Shown here one piece after another: positions 1-5,048 of a DNA stretch of 5,048 bases. The stretch is from assembly GCA_903871865.1 (NCBI GenBank), contig CAIQIL010000510.1:1-5048 (forward strand), written 5' to 3'. The DNA is from an uncultured Burkholderiales bacterium (GTDB lineage Bacteria; Pseudomonadota; Gammaproteobacteria; Burkholderiales; Burkholderiaceae_C). The position numbers and the translations under genes are program-made. The notes beneath the pieces are model-generated. The model had not been told where the DNA came from. It searched no databases and worked only from the letters and a program-made list of their open reading frames with translations. The first letter of the stretch is position 1, and every line of letters starts with the position of its first letter.

Positions 1-358
1 GGAAATGATGCACGCGGGTGCCGCGCGATACGACATCGACCGTTTCGGCATGTTGTTCCGTCCAAGCCCGCGCCAGTCCGACCTGATGATCGTGGCCGGC
101 ACGCTGTGCAACAAGATGGCACCGGCCCTGCGCAAGGTCTATGACCAGATGGCCGAGCCCCGCTGGGTGCTGTCCATGGGCTCGTGCGCCAACGGTGGTG
201 GCTACTACCACTACAGTTATTCGGTGGTGCGTGGTTGCGACCGCATCGTGCCGGTGGACGTCTATGTGCCCGGCTGTCCGCCGACGGCCGAGGCGCTGCT
301 CTACGGCATCCTGCAGCTGCAGGCCAAGATCCGCCGCGAAAACACCATCGCCCGCTGA
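1..358 (+). CDS. nuoB: NADH-quinone oxidoreductase subunit B, 3' part (5' end outside window)
   Basis: This is the C-terminal three quarters of NuoB (PSST/20 kDa subunit), the complex I protein holding the terminal 4Fe-4S cluster N2, which passes electrons to quinone beside NuoD. The first complete codon is at base 2 (Glu), and 118 residues remain before the TGA at 356-358. Full-length proteins of this group have about 160 residues, so roughly 40 are missing. The missing part should contain the adjacent Cys-Cys pair that gives two N2 ligands. The other two ligands are visible: the Cys of MGSCANGGG (codon 185-187) and the Cys of [14 protein letters not shown] (codon 275-277). The [16 protein letters not shown] stretch is also typical of the family. 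The protein is soluble with no membrane segment, and it sits at the base of the peripheral arm. nuoC follows after 15 bases. The truncation is only the window edge; nothing suggests a broken gene. Identification is very secure. Confidence 0.97.
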   Translation, partial: EMMHAGAARYDIDRFGMLFRPSPRQSDLMIVAGTLCNKMAPALRKVYDQMAEPRWVLSMGSCANGGGYYHYSYSVVRGCDRIVPVDVYVPGCPPTAEALLYGILQLQAKIRRENTIAR

Positions 359-373
359 ACGGGAAGCACGCGC

Positions 374-985
374 ATGAGCCAAAAACTCGCCACCCTGCAA
401 GCCGCCCTGGAAACCGTCCTGGGCGACAAGATCAAGCGCCGGGTCGTTGACCGCGGTGAACTCACCATCACCGTGTCGGCTGCCGACTACGAAGGCGTTG
501 CGCGCACCCTGCGCGACGATGCCTCGTTGAAGTTCGAGCAACTGATCGACCTGTGCGGCATGGACTACTCCACGTACAAAGACGGCGCCACGAGCATCTA
601 CTCGGAAGGCCCGCGCTTTTGCGTGGTCAGTCACTTGCTGTCGGTCAGCCTGAACTGGCGCGTGCGCCTGAAGGTGTTCGCCACCGACGACGACTTCCCC
701 GTGGTGGCCTCGGTCAACCCGATCTGGAACAGCGCCAACTGGTTCGAGCGCGAGGCTTTCGACCTGTACGGTATCGTGTTCGATGGCCACGAAGACCTGC
801 GCCGCATCCTGACCGACTACGGCTTCATCGGCCACCCCTTCCGCAAGGATTTCCCGGTCTCCGGCCACGTCGAGATGCGCTACGACGCTGAGCAAAAGCG
901 CGTCATCTACCAACCGGTCTCCATCGAGCCGCGCGAGATCACGCCGCGCATCATCCGCGAAGACAACTACGGCGGTCTCCACTGA
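374..985 (+). CDS. nuoC: NADH-quinone oxidoreductase subunit C (30 kDa subunit), unfused form
   Basis: NuoC is a cofactor-free structural subunit of the peripheral arm of complex I that packs against NuoD and NuoB. The 203-residue protein has the usual length for a stand-alone NuoC. Residues about 30-160 form the 30 kDa subunit domain. The family signature lies at residues 125-146, starting EREAFDLYG, with the expected His at 139 and a basic residue at 143, followed by a GHPFRKDFP segment (153-161) typical of the family. The C-terminal tail (about 165-203) is charged and probably extends over NuoD. The ATG at 374 is preceded by GGGAAG at 361-366, a moderate ribosome binding site seven bases upstream. 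The gene starts 15 bases after nuoB and ends 21 bases before nuoD, and its TGA rules out the NuoCD fusion known from E. coli. No signal peptide or membrane helix is seen. Other frames in this region are shadows. Confidence 0.97.
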   Translation: MSQKLATLQAALETVLGDKIKRRVVDRGELTITVSAADYEGVARTLRDDASLKFEQLIDLCGMDYSTYKDGATSIYSEGPRFCVVSHLLSVSLNWRVRLKVFATDDDFPVVASVNPIWNSANWFEREAFDLYGIVFDGHEDLRRILTDYGFIGHPFRKDFPVSGHVEMRYDAEQKRVIYQPVSIEPREITPRIIREDNYGGLH

Positions 986-992
986 GCGACGC

Positions 993-1000
993 GGGAAGGA
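993..1000 (+). promoter_or_regulatory. Ribosome binding site of nuoD
   Basis: The purine run GGGAAGGA ends six bases before the nuoD ATG at 1007 and is a good match to the Shine-Dalgarno consensus. It settles the start, because a competing out-of-frame ATG at 1000-1002 overlaps the purine run itself and reads only four codons before a TGA. Confidence 0.75.
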
Positions 1001-1006
1001 TGAACC

Positions 1007-2260
1007 ATGGCTGACATCAAGAACTACACCCTGAACTTCGGTCCGCAGCACCCGGCTGCCCACGGCGTGCTGCGCCTGGTGCTGGAGCTGGACGGCGAAG
1101 TCATCCAGCGCGCCGACCCCCACATCGGCCTGCTGCACCGTGCCACCGAAAAGCTGGCCGAGTCCAAGACCTACATCCAGTCGCTGCCCTACATGGACCG
1201 CCTGGACTACGTCTCGATGATGTGCAACGAGCACGCCTACTGCCTGACCATCGAGAAGATGCTCGGCATCGACGTGCCGGTGCGCGCGCAGTACATCCGC
1301 GTCATGTTCGCGGAAATCACGCGCGTGCTGAACCACCTGCTCTGGCTGGGCTGCCACGGTTTCGACTGCGGCGCCATGAACATCCTGATCTACTGCTTCC
1401 GCGAGCGCGAAGACCTCTTCGACCTTTACGAAGCCGTGTCGGGTGCCCGCATGCACGCCGCCTACTTCCGTCCGGGCGGCGTCTACCGTGACCTGCCGGA
1501 CACCATGCCGCAGTACAAGGCCAGCAAGATCAAGAACGCCAAGACGATCGCTCGCATGAACGAGAACCGTCAAGGCTCGATGCTGGACTTCATCGACGAC
1601 TTCACCCAACGCTTCCCCAAGCTGGTGGACGAGTACGAAACCCTGCTGACCGACAACCGCATCTGGAAGCAGCGCACGGTGGGCATCGGCGTTGTGAGCC
1701 CTGAGCGCGCCTTGCAGATGGGCCTGACCGGCGCCATGCTGCGTGGCTCTGGCATCGTGTGGGATCTGCGCAAGCACCAGCCCTACGACGTCTACGACCA
1801 GCTGGACTTCGACATCCCCGTGGGCACCAACGGCGATTGCTACGACCGCTATGTGGTCCGCGTCGAAGAACTTCGCCAATCCAACCGCATCATCAAACAG
1901 TGCGTGGACTGGCTGCGCGCCCACCCGGGTCCGGTCATCACCGACAACCACAAGGTGGCGCCGCCGTCGCGCGTCGAGATGAAGACTTCGATGGAAGAGT
2001 TGATCCACCACTTCAAGCTCTTCACCGAAGGCTTCCACGTGCCCGAAGGCGAGGCCTATGCAGCCGTCGAGCACCCGAAGGGCGAGTTCGGCACCTACAT
2101 CGTGTCTGACGGCGCCAACAAGCCTTACCGCCTGAAGATCCGCGCCCCCGGTTTCCCGCACCTGGCCGCTCTGGACGAGATGTCCAAGGGCCACATGATC
2201 GCCGACGCCGTGGCCATCATCGGCACGATGGACATCGTGTTCGGTGAGATCGACCGCTGA
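1007..2260 (+). CDS. nuoD: NADH-quinone oxidoreductase subunit D (49 kDa subunit)
   Basis: NuoD is the 49 kDa subunit of complex I. It is related to the large subunit of NiFe hydrogenases but carries no metal, and with NuoB it forms the quinone-reduction pocket. The 417 residues match the length usual for unfused betaproteobacterial NuoD. The N-terminal loop GPQHPAAHG (12-20) holds His15 and His19, and Tyr68 lies in MDRLDY. By alignment from memory with Thermus Nqo4, His19 and Tyr68 correspond to the quinone head-group ligands His38 and Tyr87. The 49 kDa signature [12 protein letters not shown] is at 43-54. The C-terminal portion includes [13 protein letters not shown] (377-389) and ends FGEIDR; the hydrogenase-type C-terminal metal-binding Cys pair is absent, as expected for complex I. 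The start at 1007 is supported by a strong ribosome binding site. The gene lies 21 bases after nuoC and 38 before nuoE. The protein is cytoplasmic with no truncation or frameshift. Confidence 0.98.
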   Translation: MADIKNYTLNFGPQHPAAHGVLRLVLELDGEVIQRADPHIGLLHRATEKLAESKTYIQSLPYMDRLDYVSMMCNEHAYCLTIEKMLGIDVPVRAQYIRVMFAEITRVLNHLLWLGCHGFDCGAMNILIYCFREREDLFDLYEAVSGARMHAAYFRPGGVYRDLPDTMPQYKASKIKNAKTIARMNENRQGSMLDFIDDFTQRFPKLVDEYETLLTDNRIWKQRTVGIGVVSPERALQMGLTGAMLRGSGIVWDLRKHQPYDVYDQLDFDIPVGTNGDCYDRYVVRVEELRQSNRIIKQCVDWLRAHPGPVITDNHKVAPPSRVEMKTSMEELIHHFKLFTEGFHVPEGEAYAAVEHPKGEFGTYIVSDGANKPYRLKIRAPGFPHLAALDEMSKGHMIADAVAIIGTMDIVFGEIDR

Positions 2261-2298
2261 CCGACCGCAGATCGAACACCGAACGAGCAGCACACACC

Positions 2299-2784
2299 AT
2301 GTTGAGCGAACAAACCAAAGCCCGCTTCGACCGCGAACTCGCCAAGTACCCGGCCGACCAGCGCATTTCGGCCGTGATGGCCTGCCTGTCCATCATCCAG
2401 CAAGAGCGTGGCTGGGTCTCGCCCGAGAGCGAGCAGGAAGTGGCCGACCACATCGGCGTGGCCCCGATGGCCGTGCACGAGGTCACCACCTTCTACAACA
2501 TGTACAACCAGCAGCCGGTGGGCCAGTTCAAGCTGAACGTGTGCACCAACCTGCCTTGCCAGTTGCGCGATGGTCAGAAGGCCCTGCAATACCTGTGCGA
2601 CAAGCTGGGCGTGGAAGCCGGTGGCACCACCGCCGACGGCCTGTTCACGGTGCAGCAGTGCGAGTGCCTGGGCGCCTGTGCCGACGCACCCGTGATGCTG
2701 GTCAACGACCGCCAGATGGTCAGCTTCATGGGCAACGACAAGCTGGACAAGCTGGTCGATGTCCTCAAGGCCCAGGCCAAGTGA
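2299..2784 (+). CDS. nuoE: NADH-quinone oxidoreductase subunit E (24 kDa subunit, 2Fe-2S N1a)
   Basis: NuoE pairs with NuoF at the tip of the complex I peripheral arm and carries the 2Fe-2S cluster N1a, which sits near FMN off the main electron path. The 161 residues comprise an N-terminal helical part (about 1-70) and a thioredoxin-like ferredoxin domain (about 77-155). All four ligands are present: Cys82 and Cys87 (VCTNLPC), and Cys123 and Cys127 (CLGAC). Their spacing of 5, 36 and 4 residues is the family spacing. The 24 kDa signature runs from Asp113 through DGLFT to Pro131. An additional Cys121 lies two residues before a ligand. The ATG at 2299 is the only plausible start, as no in-frame ATG, GTG or TTG lies between the nuoD stop and it. 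The 38-base leader has no clear Shine-Dalgarno sequence, only weak purine patches such as GAACGAG at 2281-2287. nuoF follows after 10 bases. Confidence 0.97.
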   Translation: MLSEQTKARFDRELAKYPADQRISAVMACLSIIQQERGWVSPESEQEVADHIGVAPMAVHEVTTFYNMYNQQPVGQFKLNVCTNLPCQLRDGQKALQYLCDKLGVEAGGTTADGLFTVQQCECLGACADAPVMLVNDRQMVSFMGNDKLDKLVDVLKAQAK

Positions 2785-2788
2785 GGTG
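2783..2788 (+). promoter_or_regulatory. Ribosome binding site deciding the nuoF start
   Basis: GAGGTG, continuing as GAGGTGA to 2789, overlaps the last two bases of the nuoE stop codon and lies six bases before the ATG at 2795. It is the best Shine-Dalgarno match in the window. It favours the ATG at 2795 over the in-frame ATG at 2759 inside nuoE. Its overlap with the nuoE stop suggests translational coupling of the two NADH-module subunits. Confidence 0.8.
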
Positions 2789-2794
2789 AAACAG

Positions 2795-4138
2795 ATGCTC
2801 GACCTCTCCCAATTCCAGGCGACCGGCAAGGAAACCGTTTTCCACGGCCGCCACATCAACCCGCAGATCTATGCCGACATCGACGGCAACAACTGGGGCC
2901 TGAAAGACTACGAAGCCCGCGGCGGTTACGCTGCCTTGCGCAAGATCCTGGGCAAGGATGGTGGCGAAGGCATGACCCAGGACCAGGTCATCGCCGAGGT
3001 CAAGGCCTCGTCGCTGCGTGGCCGTGGCGGCGCCGGCTTCCCCACCGGCCTGAAGTGGAGCTTCATGCCCCGCGCTTTCCCAGGCCAGAAGTACCTGGTG
3101 TGCAACTCCGACGAAGGCGAGCCGGGCACGGCGAAGGACCGCGAGATCCTGCGCTTCAACCCGCACACCGTGATCGAAGGCATGGCGATTGCTGCCTACG
3201 CCATGGGCATCACCGTGGGCTACAACTACATCCACGGTGAAATCTTCGAAGCCTACGAGCGCTTCGAGGAGGCCCTGGACGAGGCCCGCGCCGCCGGCTA
3301 CCTCGGCGACAACATCATGGGCAGCAATTTCAGCTTCCAGCTGCATGCGTTCCATGGTTTCGGTGCCTACATCTGCGGCGAGGAAACCGCGCTGCTGGAG
3401 TCCCTGGAAGGCAAGAAGGGCCAGCCCCGCTTCAAGCCGCCTTTCCCGGCCAGCTTCGGCCTGTATGGCACGCCGACCACGATCAACAACACCGAAACCT
3501 TCGCGGCCGTTCCCTGGATCATCCGCAATGGTGGCGAAGCCTTCCTGGCCGCTGGCAAGCCCAACAACGGCGGCACCAAGCTGTTCACCATCAGCGGTGA
3601 CGTTGAGCGCCCGGGCAATTACGAGATCCCGATGGGCACGCCATTCGCCACGCTGCTGGAGCTCGCCGGTGGCGTGCGCGGTGGCAAGAAGCTCAAGGCC
3701 GTGATCCCTGGTGGTTCGTCGTCGCCCGTGATCCCCGCGCACACCATGATGGAGTGCACGATGGACTACGACTCGATCGCCAAGGCCGGCTCGATGCTGG
3801 GTTCGGGCGCCGTCATCGTGATGGACGAGACCCGCTGCATGGTCAAGAGCCTACAGCGCCTGAGCTATTTCTACATGCACGAATCCTGTGGCCAGTGCAC
3901 GCCTTGCCGCGAAGGCACGGGCTGGCTGTGGCGCATGGTGGACCGCATCGAGAACGGTCACGGTCGTCCTGAAGACATCGAGATGCTGGACAACGTCGCC
4001 GAGAACATCCAGGGTCGCACGATCTGTGCGCTGGGTGATGCGGCGGCCATGCCGGTGCGTGCTTTCATCAAGCACTACCGCGACGAGTTCGTGCACCACA
4101 TCGAACACAAGACCTGCGTGGTCCCGGCCTACATCTGA
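2795..4138 (+). CDS. nuoF: NADH-quinone oxidoreductase subunit F (51 kDa, NADH/FMN, 4Fe-4S N3)
   Basis: NuoF is the NADH dehydrogenase subunit of complex I: it oxidises NADH, receives the hydride on FMN and feeds electrons to 4Fe-4S cluster N3. From the chosen start it has 447 residues, normal for the family. The glycine-rich nucleotide/FMN motif [10 protein letters not shown] is at 76-85 with Lys87. NSDEGEPGT (104-112) includes Glu107 and Glu109, equivalent to the E. coli NADH-site acidic residues Glu95 and Glu97. A second signature, [16 protein letters not shown], is at 188-203. The N3 ligands are Cys365, Cys368 and Cys371 in [12 protein letters not shown], plus Cys411 in [10 protein letters not shown] soluble-ligand-binding (SLBB) domain spans about 255-340. 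The ATG at 2759 would add 12 residues and overlap nuoE by 26 bases. I prefer 2795 because of its strong ribosome binding site and because MLDLSQF resembles the usual N-terminus. nuoG follows after 13 bases. Phe189 departs from the commoner Ala or Met of the second signature. Confidence 0.97.
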   Translation: MLDLSQFQATGKETVFHGRHINPQIYADIDGNNWGLKDYEARGGYAALRKILGKDGGEGMTQDQVIAEVKASSLRGRGGAGFPTGLKWSFMPRAFPGQKYLVCNSDEGEPGTAKDREILRFNPHTVIEGMAIAAYAMGITVGYNYIHGEIFEAYERFEEALDEARAAGYLGDNIMGSNFSFQLHAFHGFGAYICGEETALLESLEGKKGQPRFKPPFPASFGLYGTPTTINNTETFAAVPWIIRNGGEAFLAAGKPNNGGTKLFTISGDVERPGNYEIPMGTPFATLLELAGGVRGGKKLKAVIPGGSSSPVIPAHTMMECTMDYDSIAKAGSMLGSGAVIVMDETRCMVKSLQRLSYFYMHESCGQCTPCREGTGWLWRMVDRIENGHGRPEDIEMLDNVAENIQGRTICALGDAAAMPVRAFIKHYRDEFVHHIEHKTCVVPAYI

Positions 4139-4151
4139 ACTGGGCAAAGAC

Positions 4152-5048
4152 ATGGTTGAAATCGAAATCGACGGCCGAAAGGTCCAGGCCCAAGAAGGCA
4201 GCATGGTCATCCGTGCGGCCGAAGAAAACGGCACCTACATCCCGCACTTCTGCTACCACAGGAAACTGTCGATCGCAGCGAACTGCCGCATGTGCCTGGT
4301 GGACATCGAGAAGGCGCCCAAGCCCATGCCGGCCTGCGCCACCCCGGTGACGCAGGGCATGATCATCCGCACCAAGAGCGACAAGGCCATCAAGGCGCAG
4401 ACGAGCGTGATGGAGTTCCTGCTCATCAACCACCCGCTGGATTGCCCGATCTGCGACCAGGGCGGTGAGTGCCAGCTGCAGGATCTGGCCGTGGGCTACG
4501 GTGGTTCTTCTTCCCGCTACCAGGAAGAAAAGCGCGTGGTCTTCCCGAAGGACATCGGCCCGCTGATCTCGATGGAAGAGATGAGCCGTTGCATCCAGTG
4601 CACCCGCTGCGTGCGCTTTGGCCAGGAAGTGGCCGGTGTGATGGAGCTGGGCATGCAGCACCGCGGTGAGCACTCCGAGATCGCCACCTTCGTGGGCCGT
4701 TCGGTGGACTCCGAGCTGTCGGGCAACATGATCGACATCTGCCCCGTCGGTGCCCTGACCAGCAAGCCCTTCCGTTACAGCGCCCGCACCTGGGAGCTGT
4801 CGCGCCGCAAGAGCGTTTCGCCGCATGACTCGACCGGTGCCAACCTGATCGTTCAGGTCAAGAATGGCAAGGTGCTGCGCGTCGTGCCGCTGGAAAACGA
4901 AGACGTCAACGAATGCTTGATCGCCGACCGCGACCGCTTCAGCTACGAAGCCCTGCACAGCGAACAGCGCCTGACCCAGCCCATGATCACGCAGGGCGGC
5001 CAGTGGCGTGAAGTCGACTGGACCACCGCTCTGGAATACGTGGCCAAC
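4152..5048 (+). CDS. nuoG: NADH-quinone oxidoreductase subunit G (75 kDa), 5' part (3' end outside window)
   Basis: NuoG carries the iron-sulfur chain from the NADH module towards NuoB. The frame is open from the ATG at 4152 to the window edge, giving 299 residues; whole proteins have roughly 700-900, so more than half is missing. An N-terminal plant-type ferredoxin domain binds 2Fe-2S N1b through Cys34, Cys45, Cys48 and Cys62. Next comes the His-Cys domain for cluster N5: His94, Cys98, Cys101 and Cys107 in HPLDCPICDQGGEC. N4 ligands are Cys147, Cys150 and Cys153 in CIQCTRC, with Cys197 in ICPVGALTS. From about residue 212 a domain of the 4Fe-4S Mo/bis-MGD type begins, but its four cluster N7 cysteines are replaced (Ser223, Asp226, Ala230, Ala258). 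The start is fixed by conservation of MVEIEIDGRKV and its position 13 bases after nuoF. The ribosome binding site is weak (GGGCAAAG, 4142-4149). The protein is cytoplasmic, with no signal peptide. Confidence 0.97.
   Translation, partial: MVEIEIDGRKVQAQEGSMVIRAAEENGTYIPHFCYHRKLSIAANCRMCLVDIEKAPKPMPACATPVTQGMIIRTKSDKAIKAQTSVMEFLLINHPLDCPICDQGGECQLQDLAVGYGGSSSRYQEEKRVVFPKDIGPLISMEEMSRCIQCTRCVRFGQEVAGVMELGMQHRGEHSEIATFVGRSVDSELSGNMIDICPVGALTSKPFRYSARTWELSRRKSVSPHDSTGANLIVQVKNGKVLRVVPLENEDVNECLIADRDRFSYEALHSEQRLTQPMITQGGQWREVDWTTALEYVAN

Noticed and set aside
1000..1014. A four-codon reading frame (ATG to TGA) overlapping the nuoD start, a possible coupling leader peptide.
   Set aside because: Its ATG overlaps the Shine-Dalgarno run, leaving no spacing for initiation, and it is too short to carry meaning without comparative evidence.
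2759..2794. Upstream in-frame ATG that would lengthen NuoF by 12 residues and overlap nuoE.
   Set aside because: The ATG at 2795 has GAGGTG six bases upstream, and the extra residues ([12 protein letters not shown]) are simply the nuoE end read in another frame.
2125..2859. A 244-codon open frame on the minus strand covering nuoE and its flanks.
   Set aside because: It is antisense to the nuoD end, all of nuoE and the nuoF start, with biased composition and no domain. The well-supported + strand genes explain the region.
2765..3742. A 325-codon open frame on the minus strand, opposite nuoF.
   Set aside because: It lies almost entirely antisense to a strongly conserved gene. The translation is a low-complexity mix rich in Ala, Gly, Val, His and Asp with no recognisable motif, as expected when the complement of GC-biased codons contains few stops.
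4068..4958. A 296-codon open frame on the minus strand, opposite the nuoF end and nuoG.
   Set aside because: It is fully antisense to nuoF and nuoG, is His/Ala/Asp-rich and matches no family I know. It is a shadow of GC-rich coding sequence; only independent transcription plus conservation of the reading frame would change this.
1..5048. Search for promoters, terminators, tRNA genes, CRISPR arrays, insertion sequences or an embedded accessory system.
   Set aside because: Coding sequence fills all but about 97 bases. The gaps hold no hairpin followed by T-run, no promoter-like element and no repeats beyond 5-7 base coincidences. The window is an ordinary housekeeping operon segment.

Overview
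The window is an interior piece of a bacterial nuo operon, which encodes respiratory complex I (proton-pumping NADH:quinone oxidoreductase). All genes are on the + strand in the order nuoB (3' end only), nuoC, nuoD, nuoE, nuoF, nuoG (5' part only). Base composition is GC-rich (about 60% or slightly more by eye). NuoC and NuoD are separate proteins, unlike the fused NuoCD of Escherichia coli. The protein sequences closely resemble what I recall of betaproteobacterial (Burkholderiales-type) complex I, so the most likely source is a chromosome of that group. This assignment rests on recognition, not on a database search.

Layout: nuoB tail 1-358; nuoC 374-985; nuoD 1007-2260; nuoE 2299-2784; nuoF 2795-4138 (start moved to the ATG behind a strong Shine-Dalgarno sequence); nuoG 4152 to the window end. 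The gaps are 15, 21, 38, 10 and 13 bases. This is typical of one polycistronic transcript with closely coupled translation. I see no promoter, terminator, RNA gene, repeat array or mobile element, and no gene-free stretch longer than 38 bases.

How the genes work together: NuoE, NuoF and NuoG form the NADH-oxidising module. NuoF binds NADH and FMN and carries cluster N3, NuoE carries N1a, and NuoG carries N1b, N4 and N5. NuoB, NuoC and NuoD form the connecting module, in which NuoB carries the terminal cluster N2 and NuoD and NuoB line the quinone pocket. All are cytoplasmic peripheral-arm subunits; the membrane subunits are not in the window. The cluster ligands within the window are intact, apart from the optional NuoG cluster N7, whose four ligand positions are all substituted.

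I looked for something undescribed on both strands and found no convincing candidate. The long minus-strand open frames are best explained as shadows of GC-rich coding sequence. The findings are therefore low-interest notes on subunit variation and translation signals.
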